A stretch of DNA of 64,000 bases from Hexactinellida sp. DTS-2022 (taxonomy: Eukaryota > Porifera > Hexactinellida): contig JAPNXP010000010.1 in NCBI GenBank assembly GCA_028753945.1, forward strand, positions 5,459,042 through 5,523,041, written 5' to 3'. The position numbers and the translations under genes are program-made. Positions 1 through 11,167 of the stretch are shown here, one piece after another (position 1 is the stretch's first letter; each line of letters begins with the position of its first letter). The notes below the pieces were generated by a model. The model made no database searches. It was given only the letters and a program-made list of their open reading frames with translations, and had not been told where the DNA came from.

Positions 1-1
1 A

Positions 2-1189
2 GAATTTGGGTTAAACATCATTGAACCAAATAGTGAATCGGGTCAAGATGAGTTCTCAACAGATATGAGCAAAATTAAACTGAATTCCAAAATTGACATT
101 GCATTGAGTAATAATAATGGTCGAGTTAACCTTATGTTAATTGGTAAGAGCGGTAGTGGACAAACCTCATTGATTTCATATCTCACCAAAAATGCTAAAT
201 TACAAGGTGCTGACACAATGTTTGCTCAAAGGTTCCAAGGGGAAACGTTCGATCTCATAATTAACGGAGGCAATGCAACTGTTAGAGTTCACGAATCACC
301 AGGGATGTGTAGTGGGTTTGAAGTTCCCCAGCTGGAGGAACATTGGAATAATCTGATAGAAACTGTAAATCAACAGGGAGGGGTTAGCCTATTTCTACTA
401 TTGATCAAGTCAAACGAACGAGTCACATCACAGTTCATTGACGAGCTAGAAGAGTTCTCAGTACTGTACTTTGGTGACAAGCGAATGTTCTGGGAGAGAA
501 CGGTTGTCATATTCACTGCAATTGATGAGCTAACTAACTGCAACACGTTTAAAGAAAGAGTTGAAAAGATCACGTTACAGGTGAATATGCGAGGGTTGGA
601 AAAGCTGAAACGTGTGATTGATCAAACGGGAAAGGAATGTCTCTATGTCAATTGTTTTGATGAAAGAGATAAACAACGCATTGTAAACGACCTGACAAAC
701 ATGATTGTTTCCATGTTGCCAGATTATTTTCCGCATACCAAAGGAATAGATCTCCTTGAACCAGTTTTTAAAACAAATGAAAACAGTATTGAAATTGCTC
801 CAATATTACCCTCCAAACCGCACCATCTAATCGATAATAGTAATTTAGCGAAAACGGATTGTGAGCCAAATCTTCGCCCGCCGAATCAATTCGATCCAAA
901 TGATATCATAACAGTAAGCGAAAATGAAAAACCAAACAAATTTTTGATGAGTGAACCTATCTCTGTATATCGAACTGTAGACTTAAATACCTCACATGAT
1001 CCTGATCTCAATTTTCTGCAAGAATTCGATAGAGAGCAACTAATCTCGCTTTTAGAAGAAATATGCAATGACAAAAATATTTATGGGAAATGTAAGACAA
1101 GGCACAGTGAATTATTTTCGGAAAAGAGTCCCTATGAGCCAAAAACGAAAAAAACCAAACATAAGAAAAAATGGTACCATTGGAATTGA
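2..1189 (+). CDS. Degenerate AIG1/GIMAP-like GTPase-fold protein (5' end open)
   Basis: The product resembles AIG1/GIMAP GTPases, membrane-associated septin-like G proteins. The reading frame is open from base 2, so the gene may continue left of the window; the first in-frame ATG is at 65 (374 residues from there). Counting from that Met, the P-loop region reads IGKSGSGQTS near residue 26: the Lys that should contact phosphates is Gln (codon CAA). The G3 region reads ESPGM where the family has DTPGF, and the G4 region reads FTAID where T/NKxD is expected. All three nucleotide motifs are thus altered while the fold-defining context remains, so I infer a pseudo-GTPase or strongly modified binder. 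The C-terminus (from about residue 225) is low complexity and ends in a Lys-rich stretch with aromatic residues. It lies 354 bp upstream of an intact GIMAP gene on the same strand, which suggests a tandem pair. Family assignment is fairly sure; loss of GTP binding is inference. Confidence 0.72.
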   Translation, partial: EFGLNIIEPNSESGQDEFSTDMSKIKLNSKIDIALSNNNGRVNLMLIGKSGSGQTSLISYLTKNAKLQGADTMFAQRFQGETFDLIINGGNATVRVHESPGMCSGFEVPQLEEHWNNLIETVNQQGGVSLFLLLIKSNERVTSQFIDELEEFSVLYFGDKRMFWERTVVIFTAIDELTNCNTFKERVEKITLQVNMRGLEKLKRVIDQTGKECLYVNCFDERDKQRIVNDLTNMIVSMLPDYFPHTKGIDLLEPVFKTNENSIEIAPILPSKPHHLIDNSNLAKTDCEPNLRPPNQFDPNDIITVSENEKPNKFLMSEPISVYRTVDLNTSHDPDLNFLQEFDREQLISLLEEICNDKNIYGKCKTRHSELFSEKSPYEPKTKKTKHKKKWYHWN

Positions 1190-1465
1190 ACTGAGTTCAA
1201 TTAATACAATTAACGAATTGGACATGATAAAGCAATTATTTGCATCTAAGGTAAATTATGTGCGGTAATTATTATACATTTGTAAGTGGGTTAGTATAGT
1301 AAATATGTACACTGGGATACACTATGTTGAAATTTGCAACAATTAGAATTAAATTACTTAATATCGGCCAACCATTTCTAATGTAATTTTAAGTCACGAG
1401 GTTATATATTTAGATAAGAAATGTTCCTCTGTGAATCTGGGATTTATATTGAAGAGTATGGCCGA

Positions 1466-1473
1466 TATATAAG
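1466..1473 (+). promoter_or_regulatory. TATA box of the intact GIMAP gene
   Basis: TATATAAG lies 77 bp before the ATG at 1543. With the usual 25-30 bp spacing, transcription would start near 1500 and leave a 5' UTR of about 40 bases. Position and match are seen; use is inferred. Confidence 0.5.
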
Positions 1474-1542
1474 TGAGCCTTAAAAATTTCAAGTAAATTC
1501 TGTAAACTTAGCTCATTCTCAATTAGCAACGACGATAATATA

Positions 1543-2526
1543 ATGGGAAACACTCATGGAGGTACAGTAAAAATAAAGAAGAATTACAACGAATACACCA
1601 TAATGCTGGTGGGGAAAATCGGTGCGGGTAAGAGCAGTCTAGGGAACTACCTTCTTAAGGGAGACCATTTCAAGGCGTCAGACAGTTTAGGGCGAGTCAC
1701 TGATAAGAACATGTGTCAGTGTACGAATCTGCCCGGGGGAATAACATTGAGGATAATCGACACACCTGGGTTTGGAGACTTCAGGGAGAGTAAAGAAGTG
1801 AAAAGAGACTTGGCAGACGCTTTCTTCGAAGCAAAAGACGGAGTGGATGCGTTTATATTCGTGATAAGTGCAGCTGAACGAATTGGGAAGGAAATGGTGG
1901 GACAATTCGAAATGTTCCGAAAATTCATGGATCATGAACATTTCTACGATTATGTGATTCCGGTTTTTACTAAAGTCGACACTAGACTGCAGAGTAGAGG
2001 CGTGAAAGATATCCATTCTTACGAAAAACAAGAACGCATAATTTTTGATGAACTGAAAGACAAACAACTAGAAGAGTTCAATGACAAAGTCCTCAAACAG
2101 GCAGGCGAAAGCTGGATGTGCATCTCCAACAATGCAAGAGATGAATTCTACTATAAACACATAATTGGGAAATTAATCGGTACGATCGAGAAGATCCGCA
2201 TGAAAAGGAATGGCATGGTCTGCACAAGTCTCATTATGGAGAAAGCTAAGGATATAACGGAGATGGAGAGGGAGAAAAACAAGAGAGCACAAGATGAAGA
2301 AATCAAAAGGTTGGTGGTTGGACTGTTGCTGCATATCTTAATAAATAATATGCAAGGTGAGGAGTTTGATGAAGTTTTCGGAGACGACACCGAACGGAGA
2401 AAGAAGGCTTCAGAAAGTGAGAAAGATAAGGAGCCCAGTACCTCAGAATCGAGTCAGACAGGAGCAACTGGCACAGCTGAGGATGTGAAATCCAAAGACT
2501 CTGGCCTTGAGGTCCACCCTCCTTAA
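1543..2526 (+). CDS. AIG1/GIMAP-family GTPase
   Basis: A 327-residue GIMAP-type GTPase with intact motifs: P-loop GKIGAGKSS at about residues 25-33, G3 DTPGFGD at about 73-79, and G4 FTKVD at about 145-149. GIMAPs bind GTP, assemble on membranes and are linked to immunity and cell survival in animals and plants. The N-terminus MGNTHGG fits an N-myristoylation signal (Gly at 2, small residue at 6), which would provide membrane attachment in place of the C-terminal hydrophobic tail of some vertebrate members. After the G domain there is a charged helical region, a short hydrophobic segment near residue 260 and a Ser/Glu/Lys-rich disordered tail. The frame is a single exon, with a TATA box 77 bp upstream. 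The degenerate paralogue just upstream shares orientation. Family call is secure; the myristoylation call is motif-based. Confidence 0.9.
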   Translation: MGNTHGGTVKIKKNYNEYTIMLVGKIGAGKSSLGNYLLKGDHFKASDSLGRVTDKNMCQCTNLPGGITLRIIDTPGFGDFRESKEVKRDLADAFFEAKDGVDAFIFVISAAERIGKEMVGQFEMFRKFMDHEHFYDYVIPVFTKVDTRLQSRGVKDIHSYEKQERIIFDELKDKQLEEFNDKVLKQAGESWMCISNNARDEFYYKHIIGKLIGTIEKIRMKRNGMVCTSLIMEKAKDITEMEREKNKRAQDEEIKRLVVGLLLHILINNMQGEEFDEVFGDDTERRKKASESEKDKEPSTSESSQTGATGTAEDVKSKDSGLEVHPP

Positions 2527-3194
2527 TGGTCACCATTAATCTTAAGTGTTTACTGTATAATAATGGATTATTTCTTTACTTTTATTTAGGCTCGTAGAAA
2601 CTTGAGTTTGCAACCTCTGTACTATTTTGACCCTATGCATGATTAAAGAAATATACAATAGTAATTATATAACAGAAGATAATTCATCACGTAATAAGAG
2701 GATTTACTCTTAAGAAGGGTTACCCCAGGATAATCTTGGAATCCGTGGAGGATTGGCAAGTTTGACCATGATTTTTTTTGTTCGGAATTGATTGAGGAAC
2801 TGGTAAGAGCTACAGAGTACAGACTTTAAATTTGACAGGGAGATAAGGAATACTGCATCAAGTTCTAAGCATCTCAGAAAATATTCACGACTTCCATCCG
2901 AAAAGGTGATAATACTTTTAACCAATTAAATTCGTTGAGTTGTCCCAGTATGGATTAGCAGCTAGCATTCAATTAATATAATATATTTTAGTCTCTCTAT
3001 CAATCGTTAAGTGTGCATTATGCCTAACTGAGACTGTAATTTAATAAATTCATGCATCCAATCAGTCAATTGTGTTCCTCTATCTAGCCATTTATACACT
3101 TCTAAGTTTTCATTATGTCTATTTGATATCCAATAATTAAGAATCAATGCAATAACTTCTCCACAGAACAAAGTCAGGGGTCTACAGAGTTATA

Positions 3195-3289
3195 CAGTTC
3201 CTTAGTAATATTGAATTTGGAGTCGGTTTTCGTTAACGGTGAACGCATTTTACGGTTCCCTCGTGTTCGTACTAACGAGATTCTACTGT
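3195..3289. mobile_element. Short TA-flanked MITE (family B, CGTTAGTACGAAC type)
   Basis: The right end reads CGTACTAACGAGATTCTACTG followed by TA in shortened form, matching longer copies at 27068, 30792 and 54266; the left end CAGTTCCTTAGTA is less similar. TA flanks on both sides fit the pogo/Tc1-mariner target choice. Confidence 0.5.
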
Positions 3290-3399
3290 ATATAGGTAAT
3301 CAATTTGTGCGGTGTTAGTTGTTCCACTTTGCTGACCAACAGAACTTCCTATTATTTATATTACGCATTGGTCCTACAAATCCCTACTGATGAAAAAGC

Positions 3400-3590
3400 A
3401 GTGTATTATACAGCCATTTGTAAATACGCTCCTAATCCTGCTCTGATCCAATTTTCATACGCCTAAATCACAAATTAATGTTACCGTATAGGAGAGGATT
3501 CAAAATTTTCGCGCTCCTAAATTGAAATTTAAAAAAAATCATGCTCCAAAAGGAGCGTCTCGCGCTCCTGGATAATTCCTTGTGAAAAAG
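3400..3590. repeat. Repeat family J (AAATACGCTCC / GGAGCG) copy
   Basis: Begins with CAGTGTATTATACAGCC and contains TCGCGCTCC and GGAGCGTCTCGCGCTCC, matching a copy at 25742-25992 and shorter inverted fragments near 39330 and 47450. Internal GGAGCG/CGCTCC words allow foldback. It is probably a non-autonomous DNA element; no transposase is visible. Confidence 0.6.
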
Positions 3591-4264
3591 GCACTTGAAT
3601 TTATTCAAATGTAATTACATCTCAAATTATATAGCATCTTAAAGTTTGCACGGGGTAATTACATAGATAAAGCTCAAGGGGCATGAGTTACAAACCCCTT
3701 CCCTACAGAATAAGTTTATTAATTACCTATCGCTTAATTACCTACAATTATTTCACATTCACCAACATTACAAATTTGGTATCGATATCGAGTGCAAGGA
3801 ATTGAGGATAAATCCTAATCCACAATGGTGGAACACATAATTATTGAAGCATTATTTTGTGAAATTGTTGACGGCAAATATACACTTTTTAGTTTCTAGT
3901 TTGACTCTACAGTTTGTATACATACTGTATTTAAATAATATATCATAAAATATAAATATGGTAACTTTCTCACAAAATCACAACAAAATTGCGATCAGCT
4001 GATCGGGTAATGTGACAACACATTATTCGGTTCTATTTGTTAATCTACTCATATTAAAACAATTATATATTTAATTAATTAATAAGGTAAATATATTAAC
4101 GGCATCACAAAGTTTCATAACTGCAATAAGAGTATTTTAATTATTGGTAATTATCAACAAAAAAACAGATGAATCAATGAATATTATAATTACACAAAAT
4201 AGAATAAGATAATAGTAATATTTTAAGCAATAAATACATATAAATTGAGGCACTATTTGAATCT

Positions 4265-5401
4265 TCATAATAGGGGCTGCTTGATATTCTCGTAGTTATA
4301 TCTGTATACAATATAACGCGACTTGTACCTTTTAACACAGACATGTATGAGTGGAATAATTGTTACACATATTATAGGAAAACTACTGGAAAAGGAGTAT
4401 ATAATTAATAAGATGCTCTCAACAATAGGTTCATAACTATGAATTTTTAAGTAAATTGATTTAAACAGAATTATATTTGGAATGGTATGATTCCCTCCGA
4501 CAATATAGTTAAATATACACATCGAATTTGCTGTAAATTTAAAGCCATAGTACAAATTATGGACAGTCATAAAAATTACTAGGAAAAAGATGGAAATAAG
4601 CAAAGTTTTCTGGAAAATACGATAAAAACTGTAAGCAGACAACTGCTCTCTATACAAAACCTTATTGCTAGAATGCAATTCTATTTCTCTAAAATTTGAC
4701 CTAAGAACACGACAGAGAATTCGGCTATCTCTAAACAGGACTAACCAATTGATCAGGAGGAGGAGAGGGAACAGAAACACAGATATTAAGAGCGTTTGAA
4801 TTGTGGAGCAAAAGAGAATCAAACCAAACTGCACAGCTAACCATAATATGTATTTCCATAGAGTTTTCTTGAAGGAATGGTTCAGGTATCTAGCTGCTAG
4901 ATAACGATTCAAGATAGACAAAAGGACAATTAGCAAGTAAAATAAGAAATATATGAACGTATACATTAAAATGTAAAAAGGAAAGAAAATGAGATGTGCA
5001 AATGTATTTGATAAATGGCAATTTGGATATTTAGAATGGAATTTTTTCCTTTCATTATTAAAATTAGCAGCTAATGGCTGGGTGTATAACCATAGGAATA
5101 AAATTAACCAGAAAATTCCACACAGTTCGACACTCAAACACATTACCATAAGAATGTACTTCACGAAGTGTGTTTTAAGATTGTACAGTTTCCTGTGTTG
5201 GGAGAGATACTCTACGTCTCTATAGATGGGATGCAAATTTGGAGTTTTTTTGCATATTCTATATTTTATAGCCACTTTAACGCACTCTTTTAGGCATTGT
5301 ATTATCCATCCTATGTTGAAAAGGATCGTAAGTAGTATATTTACAGAATAGATATACATTCCTAAATTTGCACTCTCCATTAAGTCTGATGTCCAATTCA
5401 T
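4265..5401 (-). CDS. Seven-helix membrane protein of unknown family
   Basis: A 378-residue single-exon protein with about seven strongly hydrophobic segments, near residues 13-37, 80-107, 136-163, 184-206, 207-226, 268-290 and 328-357. Loops are Lys/Arg-rich on one side. It shares topology and a loop pattern with the product of 22156-23211: after the fifth helix both have a basic loop with L-x-R-x-x-R followed some 20 residues later by a (L/Y)YRxQ-like turn (YREQ here, YFRTQ there). I recognise no conserved receptor motif such as DRY, NPxxY or a rhodopsin-type Cys pair, so calling it a GPCR would be unsupported. A lineage-specific receptor-like or transporter-like family is possible. It is flanked by AT-rich gene-poor DNA and converges with the GIMAP gene. 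Confidence 0.65.
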   Translation of the reverse strand: MNWTSDLMESANLGMYIYSVNILLTILFNIGWIIQCLKECVKVAIKYRICKKTPNLHPIYRDVEYLSQHRKLYNLKTHFVKYILMVMCLSVELCGIFWLILFLWLYTQPLAANFNNERKKFHSKYPNCHLSNTFAHLIFFPFYILMYTFIYFLFYLLIVLLSILNRYLAARYLNHSFKKTLWKYILWLAVQFGLILFCSTIQTLLISVFLFPLLLLINWLVLFRDSRILCRVLRSNFREIELHSSNKVLYREQLSAYSFYRIFQKTLLISIFFLVIFMTVHNLYYGFKFTANSMCIFNYIVGGNHTIPNIILFKSIYLKIHSYEPIVESILLIIYSFSSSFPIICVTIIPLIHVCVKRYKSRYIVYRYNYENIKQPLL

Positions 5402-6842
5402 AATAATAGTCCAATTAAAATTTCCTTGTGTAAATTATGCCATTAATACAATATATTTATACTTGAGAATGCTATAAATTGAATGGGTAATTTTTTAATG
5501 AAAATTAATTATGATGATTCAATGTATATTCAAAATTTGCATAAACAAATGTTTTAGTATTGCATCATGTAATCCATATCATTCAGATAAACTAAGACAA
5601 CCCTTTTCCTTACACACAGTTTCAATATAATGAGATAATACACTATATTTAAATGATTGAATATTACTTACCGTTTCAGTAAATTCAGGGGAAAATATTT
5701 AAGTTGAGAATACTGAATAAATTTCTGACAATTCTATATGTTGTACATGTTCTGTTGATTCTTTGGGATAAATACTTACATTGATTATCTATTGGTGACT
5801 AATTAATAATTATCATTAGTTAATTATATAATATATATATCCATTATAGTATCTTACTCTTTAATTAATTAATTATTTTACTTCGTTGCCCAATAATGTA
5901 AGAGTCAAACCGGAAGTTAATCAATTTCATTTGAAATTGAAAGTAAAAATGAGGTTTTCTATTTATACCTTTTACCCCAGGAGAACGAATGGGTTACTAA
6001 TTAATTAACAATATAAAATGTTATATATCCCTGATCAGTGATCACAAATGTAAATGGGCCATGTAGCGGTAGTGGTGTATCAGAGCTATGGAGTTTGATG
6101 CATTATCCCCAATGCTCCCACTTAACTCTCAACAAAAAATTGTTGGTAGGGTTGTGCAAACCCTATAGGAGCATATGACAAGGAATTGGGGATATTGCCC
6201 AATTTAATAATCTTCAGGGTTCATGAGAAATAATTGTAATCAATAAATATTCTTATAAAACCAAATATTACTGTACTGGAATTGAATTATGTTGGACTAG
6301 GTTTAATAAGTAAATGCCTGTTATTTTCCAAGATTAATTACAATCTTCCAGTATAACAGGCATATTATATGTGGGCACTCCCATCTGGTACCCCTAATGG
6401 GTAGCCAGGACCTGTCTATGCCACAAACATTCTATCTATACTATTATTTAAATGAATCTATCGGTCTGTGATTTTGACTTGTAACACTCACTCTATTCAG
6501 TCAAGTGATAACTTATACTAAAATAAATGCACATAAACTGGTTAATTAAAGCTGTGTCTATGAGGTTGACATCAGAAGACTTAATATTCCCATTATCTTA
6601 TGCATGCATAATACAAGCATTTAGCAATCGGATGGCATTGAAATCAATTGAATGTTCATAAGACAGTATTAATTGGGTAAATTAAAATTTTCATATTTCG
6701 CATTCATTGAATTATAACAAAGCCAATTTCATTAGCATTAGAAATGACAATGTTAGCAATAGATAGATTTGAATTTTGGTACAATTCAGAAATTCAATTC
6801 TACATTTAATACAGTACACTTATTACAAAATTATTCCAATAG
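5402..6842. other. Gene-free stretch between divergent genes
   Basis: The membrane-protein gene and the IQ/coiled-coil gene diverge from here, so promoters of both should lie within it. I see a repeat shared with 12045-12115 (inverted) and 19830-19920 around 5925-5990 (TTTATACCTTTTACCCCAG), and no coding region. Confidence 0.5.
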
Positions 6843-8944
6843 ATGAATTCTAACTTAGAAGTAGATTCTTCTAATAAGAAAGAATCAAATGATGAAATTA
6901 ATCTTGCATTCAAAATGAAACAAACAGAGCAAAGCGATATAGAAATGAATAAAGCAAACTCAGAAGAGGCTGATTTTCTAAGCGTTTCATTGCCTGTTGT
7001 TCCGATGAAAACTTTACTTGAAGCTTACACACAGAAGAAAGTGAATGCAAATAGTGGAGCTGAAAACACAGACTATTATCAAACAAGGAATAGTATAAGA
7101 GAGATGATAAGGGGAGATTCTGATTCCATAGACAGTTCCTATTCTGATGAGTCACAGGATCAAATCAATTACAATACAGATACTTTGAAATGTGAAGAGA
7201 GTGTATCTCGAAATGTTATGCAGATTTGCAAAAGGTTAGAAATTTTTAGAAATTATATTTATAGAACTTTTGGGCTTTTAATTAACAAATAATTTTATTG
7301 TTTATAGGTTGGAAGATTTAATTACAACACAATCGAGTCAAATCTCACAGCTAACAACTGAGGTCAGTTTAAATTTATTGATGATACTATTTATTATATT
7401 TTTTATTAATTTTATTGTCTTAATTTATGTTTATGCAAATAAACTGGATCTGGGCTTCCAATGTAATATTATGTATTATTTGAAGAATGATTGACTACCG
7501 TAGGTTAAAGAGCTAAAGAGATGGAGAGCAAACCAAGAGAAGATACAAGCTACACTCGTAATACAGAAATATTGGTAATCCTATTATAATTAACTACTAT
7601 ATTTAACATTTGCACTGGCGTAAATTCATTGCATTACCAACAGACTATAATAATTTACATAGTAAGTCGGGTCAAATATTCTAACATAATTGTAATGAGA
7701 GCTTGACTGTTGTAATCCATCAAAAGTTGTAACATTTAACTTCCTTATAAGGCGTAAAGTATGGAAATCAAAGAACACAATTCTACTCACGAAAGAGACT
7801 CAAACAGATGAGAACATAAAAATGATGGAAAAGATAAATGAACTCAACAACGAAGTAAGTTTGTAAATATTTTCGTGTAAGACTTTAATGCTTGAAATAA
7901 AGTAGAAATCGTTAATACATCCATGGATTATGAATTATTTAAGATTTGTAAGCACTATTAGTTATAAACTAAGTTTCCAAAGCATCTATATTCTATGAAA
8001 GATTAACTCGGTTAGTACAAGTTTCTTGTTCAGTACACCCTCCGTTATTCCAACACCGGTTTGGCAATATATCTTAATTTAGATTGCTTCATAATGCGTT
8101 CATCTTGGCTTTCTTTTACTATATACCTCGGGCTCTATTCGGAATAATTTTTGAGGGTTTCTCATCCTAATATTAACGTACTGACATTGGATAGATAGAT
8201 ACTTAATTAACAATAAGCATACTATAATCCATATACAGTAGAACCTGTCTAATTCGCCACCCGTTAGGATAGGGAAAATGTCGAATTGCCAAATTGTTGG
8301 TCTTAATTAAATTCAGTTTGGATATTATTGTTAAACAAATTTATTAATTATTAAATGAACATTTATAGTTATTTAATACATACATGTATTAAAAAAGTGC
8401 GAATGTTCACCATCTCTGAGATTATCAACATGTGTATTAGAGATAGTGAAGATAAAACCAAACTTCCAATTAACCAATTGTTATTTATTGCAAGTAACAC
8501 ACCTATACAAAATTACGAATGGATCCTTAACAAAAAATCTAAAATAACTGCTGTGCAGACATTTTCCAATAAACCACTAAATATAGTGCCTCCAGAATAA
8601 TATGCTGTCGGCACAGCTGTAATTTTAGATTTTTTGTTAAGACCCATTCGTATAGGTCACTAATAGTTGTGTTACTTGCCATAAATAACAATTGGTTAAT
8701 TGGAATTTTCTTTTGTTTTGTTTGTGATACAGGATTATTGATTAGCAAGGGTCTACTGTATAAACATGAGGGTAGGCACGTATTACCCGAGTTTTACTAG
8801 AATAATCCAAATAATTCAATATTGAATTGTAATATATTGTAGGTGATTTTAATAAAAGATTTTCTAAAGAACGTACTGGAACAGTCTATGAAAGAAGGAA
8901 AATCATCTGTCACACAACCACAAGATAGAACAGAAGGAAGTTAG
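6843..8944 (+). CDS. Coiled-coil protein with an IQ motif, five exons
   Basis: Exons 6843-7234, 7308-7362, 7504-7574, 7752-7854 and 8843-8944 join in frame (phases 2, 0, 2, 0) with GT-AG borders to a 240-residue protein ending at TAG 8942-8944. The first 120 residues are acidic, Ser/Asn-rich and probably disordered. From about residue 125 comes a heptad-like coiled coil, then VIQKYWRKVW near residue 170, a good match to the IQ calmodulin-binding consensus, and a second coiled coil to about residue 225. I do not recognise an orthologue. The layout, a short coiled coil around one IQ motif, is common in centrosomal and ciliary proteins, but that is only a hint. Introns 1-3 are 73-177 bp; intron 4 is 988 bp and contains a 523-bp MITE. 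The exon model rests on splice signals and continuous frame, not transcripts. Confidence 0.7.
8236..8758. mobile_element. MITE with internal foldback (family N) in intron 4
   Basis: Ends CAGTAGAACCTGTCTAAT and GGGTCTACTG, each next to TA. The interior (about 8455-8720) is an imperfect inverted repeat with AATTAACCAATTGTTATTTA on one arm and its complement on the other. Related interior sequence (GCTGTCGGCACAG, ATTTTAGATTTTTT) recurs at 34010-34140 and 30315-30345. The open frames inside are by-products of the palindrome. Confidence 0.65.
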
Positions 8945-10409
8945 TTATCCATAAATTTGCATATTATTTAATTCAAATTAATTAAGTTAATACTTTAAGA
9001 TAAATGTTTGCTAATCCAGAAGAATCTCTGGTTATACACAAAACGATATGAAACGAAATGTGTTGAGTAAGCAGATTGTGCCTCTCTTGTAACACCTTTG
9101 TGTCATGGGGGATAACACAGAGGCTGACTAGAGAGGTGATTGACTGGAATATCAATGCTGGTTTAATTGAGATGATATATTTATTGTGATGGGTTTATAT
9201 TAATATCGATTAGATACTAAAGAGGGATCCTTATAAAGAATAGTAGGCTAGGTAAATATCAAATTTTCAATCCAATTCCATCTATATTTTGATCTTGAAA
9301 GACGTGTAAGTTAGAAATCAAACTACGTATGTTAAGTAATTCAGTAGTTTATCGATTATACGAAAAATATTCTTCGGATTAGTGAATACTCTATTACATT
9401 TTTCTACATTTGGATCATATTATGCATCATTGTTAAGTACCTATCTTTTCACGTACATATTAGGGTGAGCAAGCCTGGATTCGGTTAACCGGCTAACAGT
9501 TGCTAATATTGGTTAGGGTTACAGATTTCATTTACCAGTTAGCCGGTCTGTTGAAAATCAACATTATTAATCGAAATTATTGTATAAATAAGTAAATAAT
9601 TTAATTTTGTTACCATTTCCTATCACTAAATAATATATTTTCTGTAACTACACTGTTTCCAACTTACCCCAATTACGAAATGTATATCAGTTATTGTATT
9701 ACTTATGTGAGTCCAAATATTGTAGTATAAAAGAGAAGCTTCTATAAATTCTTTGTATTGAGGAGGATGGGCGGTTAACCGGTTAACCATGGCGAGAAAT
9801 CGAATCGTAAGTGTAGCCTAAGAAAGGTTAACCAACCCCACCCTTGGGTGAGAATACCTCGATAATACCCTATGTACGTAAGTAGATATTTTGGTATACA
9901 AACTATCACACATTTCAAAATGTGTATTTGGCAGACCCACTATTCGGTTAGCGAAGGTGTACTGTACAGTAAGGTCTGCTTATTATGAACAAGATTCCGT
10001 CTGCTTAATGTGAATATTTTTTATTATGAACAAGCCCTATGGTCCCAATTTAACAACTTACATAGGGTTTGTATTAAGTTGAGTTCACTTATTATGAAGT
10101 CTCTCTATTATGAACACAATATTCGGTCCCTTGAATGTTCAAATAGAAGAACCTGACTGTATTTCTAATTTTGGAATATATTAAAATATTGTCTCTTGAT
10201 ATTTGTCCAGATTAACCAGTGTTCCATTTAAGCGGAGTCGACTGTATTCAATAAAAGCATTTCGTATCGAAGTAGTATAACATAAGTTGACCCAGGTATT
10301 AATTGGACATTTCAATGTAGCATTAATGAATTAAAAGTTTTAATGAGAACGAAAAACTCAAATACAACTTAAAGATAATTAAATTCATTCAAAAGGTTAA
10401 TATTAGTCA
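8945..10409. other. Gene-free stretch with MITE remains
   Basis: No coding region is supported. It carries an AACCGGCTAAC/GGTTAACCGG-type repeat at about 9475-9835, MITE M at 9967-10159 and an isolated right end of a family A MITE (AAGCGGAGTCGACTG) near 10232-10249. Confidence 0.5.
9967..10159. mobile_element. MITE (family M, GCTTATTATGAAC type)
   Basis: Left end CAGTAAGGTCTGCTTATTAT, right end AAGAACCTGACTG, both next to TA; internal TTATTATGAAC words repeat several times. A fragment (CAGTAAGGGCTGCTTATT) occurs near 27010. Confidence 0.6.
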
Positions 10410-11147
10410 TTAAATATAAATTCGTTCCAGAAAGGTAATGTTACCTCTACACAGAGGGCATTCCCTTAGCGCAGCATCAGTGGCAAGGAGTTTAGCACAA
10501 TCTATGCATAAGCAAGCATGGTTACATGGACGTATAAGCATACATTTAGGATTTGTGATACATACGACACATAGAGTATCTTCTTGATGAGCGACGCTAA
10601 TTTTCCTCTTTCTAACTCTCTCCACAGATTGTTCAGCAGGTTGTACTTGCGTTTGGAATTCGGGAATAATTTCCTCTTCTTGGTTTTGCTTTTTACCCAG
10701 TACTGTGTATGCGAATTTAATTGCAGAGAATGCCAATTTAAATGGAATTAGTAGAGGAGAGAAATACAAATCAATTGTGGCTAAAATGGGTTTGAAAGCT
10801 TGTCTGACGCATGACACCCTTGAAGCTTTTATAATTAGATATGCTATAACGATTACCAGTAATATCTTACCGATAGCAACTGGTAGGTAGAGTAAAAGGT
10901 TCAAAATAAATCCTCCAATATTCACTATGTAGTTAATTATGTTAAACATAACTTTGAATATTGGATAACCGATATAGTCGAAAAGGAATGGGATTACTTG
11001 TGTTAAAACGAATGGAAGAAATCGGGAAATAAGTAAATATAGAAATACTGATCCAAGGTAAAATAGCGATTTCAGTGATTCAATAAGAAAACAAATTGGT
11101 GTGGCGATTAGTGTCCATCCTATTGTTAACACGGTGTCCAACAACAT
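10410..11147 (-). CDS. RNF26-like: RNF26-like multi-pass RING E3 ubiquitin ligase
   Basis: A 245-residue single-exon protein. The first 160 residues hold about five hydrophobic segments, so it is predicted to sit in an internal membrane. The last 55 residues form a C3HC4-type RING with CVVC, a CNH core, CIDC and CPLC spaced as in RING fingers, and the chain ends nine residues later in ERIYI. That layout (membrane helices, then an extreme C-terminal RING with a short hydrophobic tail) is the one of RNF26, an ER membrane ubiquitin ligase that positions endosomes and regulates STING in mammals. It is shorter than human RNF26 (about 430 residues). Ubiquitin ligase activity is inferred from the RING; orthology is likely but rests on architecture and the C-terminal motif only. 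A 29-bp tandem duplication lies just upstream of the ATG. Confidence 0.75.
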   Translation of the reverse strand: MLLDTVLTIGWTLIATPICFLIESLKSLFYLGSVFLYLLISRFLPFVLTQVIPFLFDYIGYPIFKVMFNIINYIVNIGGFILNLLLYLPVAIGKILLVIVIAYLIIKASRVSCVRQAFKPILATIDLYFSPLLIPFKLAFSAIKFAYTVLGKKQNQEEEIIPEFQTQVQPAEQSVERVRKRKISVAHQEDTLCVVCITNPKCMLIRPCNHACLCIDCAKLLATDAALRECPLCRGNITFLERIYI

Positions 11148-11167
11148 TGAATATTATTGCTAATAAA

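Larger units (their letters stand above)
2527..4264. other. Gene-free stretch between convergent genes
   Basis: The GIMAP gene and the membrane-protein gene converge here. No supported coding region was seen. It holds a MITE end pair at 3195-3289, a copy of the ACGCTCCTAATCC repeat family at about 3400-3590, and otherwise AT-rich unique sequence. Confidence 0.6.

Noticed and set aside
4265-5401. Rhodopsin-like GPCR
   Set aside because: Seven helices alone do not suffice; DRY, CWxP and NPxxY are absent.
8355-8748. Two opposed frames with INQLLFIASNT and INQLLFMASNT
   Set aside because: Mirror images of one palindrome inside a MITE; similarity comes from the inverted repeat and not from protein conservation.
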